From the NCBI GenBank assembly GCA_023159155.1, contig JAJNNX010000001.1, forward strand, positions 186,001 to 250,000: DNA of 64,000 nt, in the 5' to 3' direction. Position 1 is the stretch's first letter. Each line of letters starts with the position of its first letter. Below, piece by piece: positions 1-11,191 of this stretch. The notes beneath the pieces are model-generated. The model saw nothing but the letters and a program-made list of their open reading frames with translations, ran no database searches and was not told where the DNA came from. The position numbers and the translations under genes are program-made. The DNA comes from Ustulina deusta. Lineage: Eukaryota > Ascomycota > Sordariomycetes > Xylariales > Xylariaceae.

Positions 1-2002
1 TGATACTCAGCCGACTTCACGATAGGTCTGGCACCTCATTTTCTCCATCTTACATTTATATACTATATAGATGGGTGGGAGTGGTAGCAGCAGCATCGCC
101 GTTCTGAGTACCTTGCCTATCACACATAGAAAGTATCTAGAGATACCCTTGTTTAGGCCTGCTTTATGTGTTTGAAACCGTTGGGTTTTCAGTACCTAAA
201 CTGCTTATTCGTATAGGTAGGGAAGACAGAGAAGCTGGGGTCTACGGAACGAGGAGAATGAACAGTTAGGATAGAGTCTACTTATTTACATATACACATT
301 TGCTCGTGGCTGATCTGTGCGTGCAGAATGGTACGAGATAGACAGGAGTGGATGTGCGGGTATCCGGATTTCTGCGTATTGTGAATTCGTCCTCTCATTT
401 TTTTTCTTTCTCTCTCTTACAGAAAACAAGGGGCACGGAGAGTACATTTGCAGATATAGGCAGACGTCTAGGCTCATGTTCGTCTGATGGCATGTTTCAT
501 TCGGAGTTTGTCTGTGTTTCTGTCCTCGCTATCATCCATATCCATGTCACTTGTCACTACGACGGCCAACCTTTGTTAGGAACGTATACATGCGTGAAAA
601 CCTACTGCGATATATTTTAGCCCATTAGAGGTCCCCTTGCTTGTAAGATAAAGTTTAAATTTATGGGTGTATCGTTGAGTCTATCTCTCTTCGTGTTGGC
701 GCAGCCGTGGCCCCATGGCACCTGTTCACTTTGCTATCTCTCCCTCTACGTTACTCATGCACGTGTCTATGGAACCCTCGCAATGATGACATACATCCCC
801 TCCTTTCCTTCCTGCTCTGGACTTGTGTTCGCACTTCAATAGTTGCGCATTGAGAGACGAAGGGACATATTTTCTACTGATACAATGTCATTCTCGTCGC
901 TGCGGGTATAGTGCGGCCAGACTAGATGAAAGGAATTTCTTCTCCTAAATCCACGACCCTCAAATTAGACAGTAGTCCACTTTGGTTCATCAATGACTTT
1001 CATGATACCCATTAAGAGATACAAAAACAGCCTTCCAATATATCGCTTGATTTGGGCAGGGTGGGGGTATCTATCCCAAGCTCTCTCTTGGAAGAAATAG
1101 ACCACTTTGTCTGCTTGTGAGTGATGAATACGCTAGCTCAAACGAACAGGTTCCAATGTCGAGGGGTTTCCCTTATCGTTTCACGGATCAAGATGACTGC
1201 AAGTCGCGCTTGTCGGAGGCTTGTATCCGGACCTGGCGACGGGATCTGCGTTGGTGGACTACTTCATCGAGGGCGACTTAGAGCGTTTGCAATAAGAATC
1301 TTGAAAAATTATACCCTTCATGAAATACACCGACCACGCCCTTGATGTACTTATAGAGTTGCGAGTGGTGGTTTATTGTTCACACAAGTCCTTCCCTACA
1401 CCTAGCTGGCGGAGCTGCAGCAGGCTAATGCAGTGAGGCGACGGTCATGAAACACTCCTTCAGGCCCGTCATGTAGATGGCTTTAAAAGAAGCTCTCACA
1501 GACTTGGTCTGCTGAAGCATGGTCCACACCTTGATGTACAGGCCACACCGCCATTCAACTGGCTAGATTCATGCTTGCTGTCGGAGGCGAACACAATAAT
1601 TGTTGGTACAAAGGATGGTGTGAGCTGGGGCATCGCAACAATTTTGATGCAGCAGAACTGATGGAGGATGCAGGACCCGTTACTGGGCATGAGGTGGGCG
1701 AGAGGGCTTGAGACGCGCATCTGGGTATGTGCATCCCCGGGGCCAAGTACGACGTTGAGCGAAAAGGTTCGGGCTGGAGGGCCTGAAAATAGAACAATGC
1801 TGCGGGAGACGGATGCCTTAATAGTCGAAAGATAGGAATCCCTATTCCTAACTCAAGATAATTACTAAGGCGAGCTGATGTTTGGAAGCAGTTGAATAAT
1901 GCGATCTTGTCAACCCGGTTCTAGGGAAATAGGTATTGCTGTAAATTCGTCTGCAATGCATGGCTTCTGAGGCTGTTCTTGTAGTTTTGGCGAGGGGGTG
2001 TT
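1..2002. other. Intergenic, no gene recognised
   Basis: I see no convincing coding region on either strand. Open frames are short, overlap each other in conflicting frames and show no protein family I know. The stretch is the 3' flank of the F-box-like gene that reads towards it. A gene with many very short exons cannot be excluded by eye. Confidence 0.5.
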
Positions 2003-3780
2003 TCAGTCGCTATCGGAAAAGTCAACTTCGTGCAACTCGTCGGGATCGTGTGGATAGCTGATTGCAATCTGCCCGTTTAAGTAATCGACGAAATACATGT
2101 TCAACCGCATCTCTTCCCCTTTAGTCAGTTTTGCGTCGTGCCATTGGTTGAGTAGCTCAACTCTTATGCCCCGATTGCCAACGTGATGTAACATTTGCGC
2201 AAAGCCCCAAAGATTGTCAAATGTGAAAATAGTTATGGCGTTAACTGTGAGAGTCGCTAATCTGGGTAGTTTACTCAGAGGCTCGAGAATTAAGTCATCA
2301 ACTAGGCTACCTCCGAAGCTGAGTTCCTCTAGACGAGGAAGGGCTGTGGCAATACGGCTAATTTCGTCGGAGCACACACAGGTTTGCATCAGATTCAAGG
2401 TAGTTAGACTGAATAAATGACAAATCGAATGCGTAAGTTCGGGGTACATGGATAGGATGAGCTCGTGAGTAGCGTCTTGTGAAGCAATGGTAAGTGACTT
2501 AAGCTGGTCTTGTTGGGCAAGAGCGCTCCATGTTGCTACTGTGACCTCTTCAGAAGCATACTGGTAGTCCTGGATGTGTAACTTTTCAAGGCGGATCTCA
2601 GGGGCTTGCAGAACTTGTTTTAGGATAGGCAAGGCAGCTCGAAAATGGTGAAAACTTAGTTCACGCAACGCTTTACAACTGCTGATCCATTTCGCGACCT
2701 GTGCTAGCTCTTCTTCAGTTAAAATATCAAGCCCGCTTCTATCCGTTGCTTCCCTTTCGATAAGGAGCCTTTCTAGGGCAGTACATTCGGAGAGTACATG
2801 GACGCTCTTAAGGGTGGATGCCGGGAGGCTCCTGAGATCTAGGACTCTCAACGATTCAGCGTGGGTCTTGAGAGCAGCGAGAGTGACTTCGCCGAGATTG
2901 TTCCGACTATGGACTTCGAATATTTGGAGAGTGTTTGGCCGAAGAGCAAAAAAGAAAGCGGCCATATCTTCGGCAGCAGTATCGCTAGAACAATGGAAGC
3001 AGGTCAACTCGGCGAAGTTAGGACAATACTCGGTGATAGCATTAGCAGCTTCCACGCCTAAGACAGATCCATCCTGTATTTGCAACGACGTTAGAGCGCC
3101 GAGGCGGCTGAGCCAAGTTGGAAGAATGTCGCGCGGAAAAACAGAGGCCTCGAGATGAGTCAAAGCCATGGTAGTACCGTTGTTGTCGGCAAGCCCTTTG
3201 GTGTACTGAATAATGGAGTCTGCACATCTGCTGGTGATAGCTGGATTGTCGAAGGGAGGAGGTCTGGACCGGGTCCTCTTGATAGACTTATTACCCCGTT
3301 GTAAGACTAGAAAGTCTTGCATCAAACCCTCAAAAAAGAATTGACGAAGGGACCAGTCAGACCGAATATCATCCAGACATTCGACAAGGCTGCCCAGGGA
3401 CAGAGCGCGAATGTATGCACAATACGGATACCTACACCAGTTAGGGTCAATAATTACCATTTTGATCACGATCTAGAGGGTGGCAAAACTATCGAAGGCT
3501 TGCAAAACATGACTTGGGCCTGAGAAGGAGCCCTTATGTTCTAAATGTTACCAGAACAGAAGAATATGACTCTAAGCTAAGAATTACTCACGGTGTAGCT
3601 CCTAGACTAGACAAGATAATAGACCTCCAGAGCCGGGCAGCTTGAGCTGTATGGAATATAAACGGGTCCATAACTTCCAGGATGCTGTGAAGACTGTCAG
3701 CAGGAGAAGTGTGTCGCATAGTCCTTAGCTAACCTATAGAGTTGCTCCACCGCGATACTGGCGATTCTACGGCTGACCAT
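2003..3780 (-). CDS. F-box-like / leucine-rich-repeat-type protein
   Basis: I infer a spliced protein of 522 residues from exons 3780-3734, 3684-3592 and 3431-2003. The short N-terminal part (about residues 1-60, with ILEVMDPFIFHTAQAARLW) and the following CAYIRALSLG resemble the start of fungal F-box-like proteins. The rest is a series of degenerate leucine-rich repeats (SLRVLDLRSL, ALRELSFHHF, SLTTLNLMQT, RLEELSFGGS). Such proteins usually act as substrate receptors of SCF ubiquitin ligases, but the F-box itself is weak here, so the Skp1 link is inference. The C-terminus is acidic (DELHEVDFSDSD). The first intron (3685-3733) is ordinary, 49 nt with a GCTGAC branch site. The second (3432-3591) is an introner-like element. 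The gene is divergent from rad9. Confidence 0.75.
3432..3591 (-). mobile_element. Introner-like element, copy A (intron 2 of the F-box-like gene)
   Basis: This 160-nt intron interrupts codon phase 2. Read on the minus strand it begins GTGAGTAATTCTTAGC and continues AGAGTCATATTC. It contains a CTCCTTCTCAGGCCC core and ends with GGTAATTATTGACCCT, then TGGTGTAG. These three blocks recur in the same order in the P450 intron at 46300-46482. Compared with that copy it has a 6-nt insertion near the donor and a shorter middle. A strong internal stem is not obvious in this copy. Confidence 0.8.
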
Positions 3781-4616
3781 GGAGCAATGATATAGAGTAG
3801 CGAACTCGCGACATGCACCAAGCTCCTGGCATATCAGGAGCATTATGTCCTGTGGCAATATTGTTTTGTTCATGTCGCCCGCTTCGCGGTATGCCGGGTA
3901 GACTGGTCGGGTGGAAGGGTATATGTATGAGAAAAATAATAGCGAGAATGATGTTGCATTTGATTAGAGTACTTCTACTAGGGGTAGTAGGGGTAAGAGG
4001 ACAAAGAAGAGGGGAGTGAAGCTGCACAAGACAAATTGGACGTCTGGATGTACATATGTATCCAGCAGCTCACCTTTAGGTGAGGTAAGTACCACGTAGG
4101 TAGGAAGTACATTAATATGTCCTGGCTAAATATATATGTACATAATACCTATCGACCTACTGTACGCAACTTGAAGGTTAGAAGTATCTTATCTTAGATT
4201 CTGTACCTAAGAAGGTACGGGTACCGGGGACTGTGTACATGCACATGTAGGTACACAAATACCTTGTGACGCGTTCTAAAGTGCCTGCGCCTGCCGCCAC
4301 TTGACGCGCCGTTCCTACAGCTGGAACCACTGGGCACCACCTAAGTGGGTAAAGATACCTCTTATATCGCAGGTGGGCAATCATTCATGCAACTTCATTC
4401 ATATTTTGTCTGGAATGCCTCAGTTGTACCTATCGAAGTCTGATAAAGATGACATATATACCCTTACATGCTTGAGTTTGAGATACCTAATACCTACCCT
4501 AGGTACCCAGATATCTTCTCACGCCGCCTATTGACCTAGGAATCGGCCGATTCAGACCTTTGGTCATCAGATGCATCACGAACTATCCACTGCACTAATA
4601 GACAAGGCCAAGAGCT
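3781..4616. promoter_or_regulatory. Divergent intergenic region between F-box-like gene and rad9
   Basis: The region holds the two promoters of the divergent genes. It is rich in the GGTACCTA/TACCTAGG-type words seen in other gaps of the window (about 4200-4260 and 4485-4510). I see no open frame with family resemblance. Confidence 0.5.
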
Positions 4617-6281
4617 ATGGCCGTATTAAAGTTCACCTTGAGTGAAGATGGGGTGAGCGTCCTACGGGATGCGCTTACATGCCTCGGTAAATTTAGCGAT
4701 GAGGTGTCTCTAGAAGCCAAGAGAGATAGGGTGCGTGCATATTTGCCCTGGTGTGTTTCTGTCTGTCTTATGCTACCTATTGCTGTTGTTCATCGCGTGC
4801 TGAAACGTCGTCTTCTCCGTCAAAGCTGGTTTTGACGGCTCTCAACACATCCAAGTCGGCATATGCCTCCGTCGCCTTCGCCACGAACCGTTTCTTCTCC
4901 AAGTACCATTATGCAGGAGTTGCGCAGAACCGCGAGAAGTTCTTTTGCAAACTCTACACCCGGGTACGTCGAGGCTTTGCGTGTCATCTAGTATTCTGTG
5001 TAGAGACGCTGATAGAGCTCATGGTAGGTGCTGTTGTCTCTCTTCCGGAGTCGAAGTGGGGACCCCGTGCATGAGAGGGAGAAGGACACAACCATCGATC
5101 GATGTGATGTCGTCGTCACTGATGAACCTGGCAAGAAGAGCAGATTTGTTGCTAACATCGTCTTCCGGAATGGTGAGTGCCATCTCACAAACCACCGCTG
5201 TGCCTCTCGCTCACCTCGAAAGGGATAACCACCAAGTACCGGCTGCCTTTCGAGGTCAGTCCGCCAGTGCATGCTAAATTCGACAAGGCTGAGGCCATGA
5301 ACAACTGGGCCATATCACCCAGGACTCTGCGTCAGCTGATGGACCATTTTGGCCCTGGTATTGACTATCTGGACATTCATGCCGAGGAAGAAGTTGTGAA
5401 CTTCACTTGCTTCACCGAGAAAGCTGCTAACAGCGATGGTAAGTCTCGTTACCAGATACTCGGAATTATCGCTAATGCAACATGCTTAGAGGTCTTAAAG
5501 AAGCCACTGCAAACATCTATTGCCGTGGCACGAGATGAGTTCGAAAACTTCCATGTAGAGGAAGAAAACCTTCACATTGTCATCAGTGTCAAGGACTTCC
5601 GGGCCATCATCCACCATGCTTCCATCTTAGGGGTCGATGTCTTGGCTAATTATTCGATGCCAGCCAGACCCATGCAGCTCAAATATGACGGCGACGGTAT
5701 CAAGTGTGAGTTCCTACTTATGACCGTTGGAGAGCGTGGGGTATCTGGTCAAAAAACCAAGAAGACTCGAGCGAATGCAAAAGGGCCTGCTGGGCCGCAG
5801 CTCGAGTCAACGGTTAGCAGAGCCGACTCCCATACACCCGCGCCAGTACAACCACCAGCCCCTAGAACGCCACAGTCTCGTCCGAACCCTATGCCTTCTC
5901 TGAGACCGCCTATAGAGCGTCCTTCCCAGCGCCCCCCTCCAGCTACTCTCGAGTCCGAGTCGCTATTTGTACCCCAGGATAACGACGAGCAATGGGAACC
6001 AGTCAATGTTGATGAAGAGGAAGAAGAAGAAGAGAACGCGCGTTTGGGCTGGGATGCTAGTGGTAACCCGGTAAGTGTTTTCTTTGTAATTCACACTGGC
6101 TTCTGAGAGAATACTGACCAGGACTTAGAATCCGGCAGCGGTGAATATGCGCACCGTGATGGGCAACCAACCAAGCGCTCCTCAGCCCGGCAGAGACGTT
6201 GAGTCTGATCCAGACCTGACCCAACTGGAGCCAACACAGCGTCTTTCTCAAGTCCGCAAATTTGGCCTCTTTGGTGATTAG
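4617..6281 (+). CDS. rad9: DNA damage checkpoint clamp subunit Rad9
   Basis: Rad9 forms the PCNA-like 9-1-1 clamp with Rad1 and Hus1. The clamp is loaded at damaged DNA and activates the ATR/Mec1 checkpoint in the nucleus. Six exons (4617-4730, 4826-4963, 5028-5172, 5223-5438, 5490-6070, 6129-6281) join to 448 residues. The N-terminal two thirds is the clamp fold, starting MAVLKFTLSEDGVSVLRDAL and containing LNTSKSAYASVAF and LLSLFRSRS. It ends near residue 300 with MQLKYDGDGIKCEFLLMTVG. The remaining tail is Pro/Ser-rich and acidic (VDEEEEEEEN), as expected for the regulatory tail that is phosphorylated in Rad9 proteins. It ends with TQRLSQVRKFGLFGD, typical of fungal homologues. The five introns are 50-95 nt and unrelated to the introner family. 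The gene is convergent with the RCC1-like gene, with 109 bp between stops. Confidence 0.93.
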
Positions 6282-6390
6282 GGCAAGGCACGAGGCAGCT
6301 GTGTATCCACGTGGAACAATTGCTGGCGCGCGACGCATATTGATTGCGAGAGCTATTGGTAATGAAGCCTAGTGAGGCTCACGGTCACGG

Positions 6391-7497
6391 TCACAAGAAA
6401 ACACCCTCCGTCATGATGTAAATCCAGCTTGTCGCACAGCCAGCTCCAATAGTTGTTATAGTCGACCCCTCAGGTAGATTCTTCACCGAAGCAAGCACGT
6501 TCCAACGCCCTTTGACGTCGCCGGATTTCTTATCAGTGTGAGGTCCACAGTTGCCGTGCTCGCCCCAGCCCCAGGTCACTACCTCGCCAGCCTCCGTTAA
6601 AGCTACAACATGCTCGCTTCCAGCTGCGATATGGGAGATTTCCGAGAGGCCAGGGGGAGGCAACTGACCATGGTCATCTCGGCCCCATGCTACTAGCATC
6701 CCATCCCGTTTGAGAACGTAAATACCCCCCCAACTTGCCGTCACGGTTTTCCAACTGGGTATCTCGGGGGGCGCTTGACTTTTTAATTCCCATTTATCGG
6801 CTCCCAGAACCAAGATCCTCCCATCCCCGGGTTCTGCAACGAGACAGGTCGTGTATTGACAACAGACAGCCTTGACTACTTTGAACGGGACGCCGCTGAT
6901 CTTCCTGGGCTTGGCGACTATGCCTCTGGCGTCGGCGCCATCCCCTGGCTGGCCCAACTGACCTTTCCTTCCGTTACCCCAACCATAGACATCACCATTG
7001 TCGAGGACGACAACGACATGCCTAAACCCGGCCGCGAGGCTTGTCACCGCAGTCCCAACTGGAGGAAAGTCCGGTATAGATGCGGATGTCCCCCCTATAC
7101 CCTCAGTATCACCGCAACTATACAACCTCGTCGCCTGGCAATTTTGATCCTCAGCAACAAGGATCGTAGTGTCCCATGTGCAGGCAGCATACGTGATCCG
7201 ACCCGGATTAGTGGAGCTCGGAAGACAGAATTTCCGGAATACCGGACGAATATTCCCTTTATCTTCATCGTTAATAATTCCACAGCAGCCGCTAGCTGAA
7301 TCGCCACTCCAATATGCATTTCCCGATGCCGTGATGATAATTGTATGGTTGCCGCCAGCTGCCACTTGGGTGATTGAGTCGTTATGGAGAGCTTGGCTGA
7401 ACTCAACTTGTTTGGGTACGGACACATCTTCCTTGTGGCCCAACCCTAGTTGGCCTGAGCCGTTGGATCCCAGTGCGAAAAGGCCTTCCATGGTCAT
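6391..7497 (-). CDS. RCC1-repeat protein (alpha-tubulin suppressor/Ats1-like)
   Basis: This single-exon gene encodes 368 residues built of about seven RCC1-type blades. Examples are GLFALGSNGSGQLGLGH, GDVYGWGNGRKGQLGQ, GMLVAWGRDDHGQLP and EVVTWGWGEHGNCG, and the protein ends in GAGCATSWIYIMTEGVFL. RCC1 folds form beta-propellers that bind chromatin, GTPases or ubiquitin-pathway partners. The overall length and the GCATSWI end fit fungal Ats1-type proteins better than the Ran exchange factor. The frame stays open further upstream but only with non-ATG codons, so I start at the ATG at 7497 (MTMEGLF); a second ATG lies at 7491. The partner and role are not visible from the sequence. Confidence 0.85.
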   Translation of the reverse strand: MTMEGLFALGSNGSGQLGLGHKEDVSVPKQVEFSQALHNDSITQVAAGGNHTIIITASGNAYWSGDSASGCCGIINDEDKGNIRPVFRKFCLPSSTNPGRITYAACTWDTTILVAEDQNCQATRLYSCGDTEGIGGTSASIPDFPPVGTAVTSLAAGFRHVVVVLDNGDVYGWGNGRKGQLGQPGDGADARGIVAKPRKISGVPFKVVKAVCCQYTTCLVAEPGDGRILVLGADKWELKSQAPPEIPSWKTVTASWGGIYVLKRDGMLVAWGRDDHGQLPPPGLSEISHIAAGSEHVVALTEAGEVVTWGWGEHGNCGPHTDKKSGDVKGRWNVLASVKNLPEGSTITTIGAGCATSWIYIMTEGVFL

Positions 7498-8022
7498 TCC
7501 CGAAAGCCTAGGTAGCTTATTATTTGCTGCTACACACTCTGACCAAGCTGGGCTGTTCAAGGGCTGTCAACTTGGCACCGGTACAGTAAAAGGGCCAGTT
7601 GGTGTAAGTGGTGTAACGACTAGGTGAGTTAGTGGAGTTCGTAGTGTGGCTCGTTCAACAAACCCAGTTCCCTTACCACCTGCAGCCACAGGTGCCAGGT
7701 GGAGACAACGGAAGTTCCGCTGTATTTTCTCCGATGCCGAACTAGCGCATCTTTGCTAAGCCCCACTGACTTTTCGCTCTTTTATAAAAGTGTTCCCTGC
7801 TCAAACCAACTCTTTCTTCCACCACATCCCAAGTCTTTCTTCTCCTTTCACGGATCACTCGCCTCCACGTTAAGACGATTAATGCGGACCTTGGCGATCA
7901 GGAACTCTCTTGAATTATGTGACGCATTTGCTCGATCACTTTCGAGTTCGCGATTGCTCTTAGACCAATCAACTCCTCACTGTTTGCTGTCGTCATTCGC
8001 CACGACATAGATACGAACGACA
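7498..8022. promoter_or_regulatory. Divergent promoter region, RCC1-like gene / TYR1
   Basis: The gap between the two divergent starts holds a perfect TTTTATAAAA palindrome about 235 bp before the TYR1 ATG and a pyrimidine-rich leader after it (about 7800-7860). It could serve as a TATA element in either direction. No coding region is seen. Confidence 0.5.
7783..7789 (+). promoter_or_regulatory. Possible TATA element upstream of TYR1
   Basis: The sequence TATAAAA sits inside the palindrome TTTTATAAAA, followed by a CT-rich stretch typical of fungal transcription starts. Its role is inferred from sequence and position only. Confidence 0.35.
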
Positions 8023-9901
8023 ATGCCCTCAATGGCACTGACGGGCGTTCCTCCCGAGATGGAGAACTTCATCGTCGGTATTATTGGTATGGGTGACATG
8101 GGGAAAATGTACGCTCGAAGGCTCAGCGATGCTGGTTGGAAGTAAGCATCCCAAAACGCGTCGGCGAAATAAGCCAGCTGAGCCTCCATAATGTCATTGG
8201 TAAGCTTTCTCCCTTTTGCCACTATTTTGTCCCCTCGCAAATGATGACTTGAGTGCATTTGGCTCGAGCATTGCCCTCAGCTAGTCGGATCAGTCATTCT
8301 GGCTCCCGCCATGGCTGTTGGCTTTCCATGATGTCAATTCTCAGCTACCTTTTCAATTCTGTCTGAAGTACACCTACATAGTTCCATTAGCTTGCCTTTT
8401 TGTGGTCAGTCAGGATACTAACGGATTCTATGCAGATTGCGATTATTGTAGAAACGAGTACGTCCATACTTCGAAGTGCTAACACGATGCGGGTAGGATT
8501 AGGGCTTGTGATAGAGAGGACCAATATGAGGATCTATGTAAAGAGTTTTCGACTAGGGTGAATATCTGTAGCTGTTTATTCTCAGAGCGAAACTATGCTG
8601 AGAATTGTGTAGACGAATATACAAATTCTTCGAAACGGTCACCTGGTATCTCGAGCGAGTGACTACATTCTCTACAGCGTAGAAGCTGCGGGCATCGGTC
8701 GTGTCGTTGCCGAGTATGGTCCTTGTATGCATCTTCCTGCTCGCTGCTGTGCGTGGAATGGTGACTAAAGTAAAATAATTTTGACAATAGCGACTAAGCA
8801 GAATGCTATCGTGGGTGGCCAGACGTCCTGCAAGGACCCCGAAATCAAAGCGTTCGAAGATCATCTTCCCCCAGACGTGGACATAGTGTCCTGTCATTCG
8901 CTCCATGGCCCTAAGGTCGACAGCAAGGATCAGCCTCTGGTACTAACCCTCCCGCCCAAAATCACAATCTAACCCAACTAATGGGTCAATATTAGGTCCT
9001 CATCAAACACCGCGCTTCCGACGCCTCATTCAACAAAGTCGAGACCGTCCTCCGGTGTCTACAGTCTAAACATGTATACCTCACGGCACACGAGCATGAC
9101 CGTATCACCGCAGATACCCAAGCCGTAACACATGCCGCTTTTCTCAGTATGGGCAAGGCTTGGCACTCATCGCGGCAGTTCCCCTGGGAGGGGGCGCGCT
9201 ATGTCGGCGGGATCGAGAACGTCAAGATCAACCTGACAATGCGGATCTACAGCCAGAAATGGCACGTATACGCGGGCCTCGCGATCCTGAATCCTGAGGC
9301 CCGGAAGCAGATTAATCAGTACGCTGAGTCCGTGACGGAGCTCTACAAGCTGATGCTAGGCGGCCACCACACCGAACTCCGGGAGCGCGTCCTCCTGGCC
9401 AAGGATAAGGTCTTCGGGTCCGACGACAACCCCGGCGATAACTCCAAGTGGGCTGACAAGCCGTTGCTGCGTGACGCCGTGCTCGACCAGTTCAGCCTAG
9501 GCCAGCGCGCCACCGACCTAGCGCCGCTGCCCAACAACCACCTCAGCCTGCTCGCCATGGTCGACTGCTGGAGTGCGCTCGGCATCGTGCCGTACGACCA
9601 CATGATATGCAGCACACCACTGTTCCGCCTCTGGCTTGGCGTCACGGAGAGCCTGTTTCGTAACCCAGCGCGCCTCGACGAAGCACTGCGCGTCGCTATC
9701 GAGGACAACACATTTCGCAGCGAGGATCTCGAGTTCACGTTTGCGGCGCGCGGATGGGCCGAGTGCGTCGGGCTCGGCCACTTCGAGACCTGGAAAGAGA
9801 GGTTCGTCAACACACAGCGCTTCTTCGAGCCCCGGTTCGCCGAAGCCATTGAGGTCGGAAACGCGATGGTGAAAGCGGTATTAGAGAGTACCAAGTCATG
9901 A
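8023..9901 (+). CDS. TYR1: Prephenate dehydrogenase (tyrosine biosynthesis)
   Basis: This enzyme oxidatively decarboxylates prephenate to 4-hydroxyphenylpyruvate in the cytosolic tyrosine pathway. Five exons (8023-8141, 8497-8557, 8613-8724, 8791-8939, 8996-9901) give 448 residues. The N-terminal Rossmann motif is FIVGIIGMGDMGKMYARRL. Further marks are ACDREDQYEDLC, AIVGGQTSCKDPEIKAFE and the strongly conserved DVDIVSCHSLHGPKVD. The helical dehydrogenase domain follows (GKAWHSSRQFPWE, ENVKINLTMRIYSQKWHVYAG). Length and order match fungal Tyr1. Intron 1 is 354 nt, far longer than the gene's other introns (55-66 nt). The last exon is clearly GC-richer than the first four. Confidence 0.95.
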
Positions 9902-11191
9902 ATTAACTAGCCCGTTTGTGTGATTGAGTTCAGAAGAATGAACAGCTTGTGATCCTCGGGCCTAATATAGGTCACAGACTACTCGTTAAAGGGGAATCTT
10001 CGTCTTCATACTACTGATTTCAATTACTGTATATATGTATTGAAGTTATGATTCATGGAGAATACATATAAGGCGTAAAATCTCTAACTTACGTAGATAC
10101 CTTTGAAATAGTACTTCGGAAGTATCCAAATAAACAAAGCCCAGACCCCCAATACACATTGCTGCATTTGTCCTGGGATTGTTCATTGATCACGATTTGT
10201 AGACCGGCTTATCACTCCCGTGATTTATCAGCTTCCTCTCTCTCTCATGTCTACACTCTACCCAGCACGGAAGCTCAATCTTACCCCGTGCCGCAGATGC
10301 ATTTGGGCATGGCGAGCGTGTCGCTTCCCGGGTAGAGGAAAGGGGGTCGTCTATTCCCTGTTGCGTCTAGCCAGAGACGTGACGGGGCTGGCATAGATTG
10401 GATCCCAATCCCGGTATAATGCCACACTACAGTCTTCGGAGTCAGCAATTTCCTTTTTTTGAGAACACGCTGTATCTAAATGTTTACGAGCGGAAGAAGC
10501 TCCAAAGACGCGATATTAGCCTAGATAGGAGTCTTCCTATTTCTTGGAATGGCTAGACTAACGTGAGAAAAAAAGGTAACAAGAGTTACTTGCGGTGAGG
10601 TGATAAATGTGCACCGGTCTCGGTCAATGATCTGCGCGCCGGCTGACTCGGCAATATCTATCATTTGGCCATCAACATTTGACCGCCTCGGGTGAGAACG
10701 AAAATGCTCTCTCTTTATGCGCCATTTGGGTAGAGTCTTAGGTCATATAGTGAGCTGTGTGAACGACACGTCTTACCGAAGATCGTGGTAGCAAGGATTT
10801 TGCGGGGTAAATCGGCATCCCCTCTTTGATAGTTTCGTGGGGAACCTGAGCGGCTCGGGCAGATTTACATATTGAGAGCGATATGCGAAGTAGGAAGGAA
10901 GTATAGATGCCGCGGAATGCAGACGACGGAGGATAGGACGAGGATCCTCACTGTCGGGGTTCATCGGAGTCGATTTTGAGGCTTTAGATAGCACGATTTT
11001 GCTCGGGAGATGTTGGCAAATGACACCATATTGTATATATATGTTCAGACATACTCGATGCGAAGACGGATTAGTGGCAGTGCATAATTGTTTGTATAAG
11101 CGCTTCTATGCGTTCAGGAACCAAGTCCACAAGCTCTGCTACCGATAATGGACAATTATGTGACATCCTTGGACGAATAAACTCCATTCCT
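9902..11191. other. Intergenic, no gene recognised
   Basis: This is the 3' flank of both TYR1 and the 2-hydroxyacid dehydrogenase gene, which converge here. The first part is AT-rich (about 9990-10130). A 73-codon minus-strand frame near 10.8-11.0 kb has no family resemblance and I do not support it as a gene. Confidence 0.5.
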
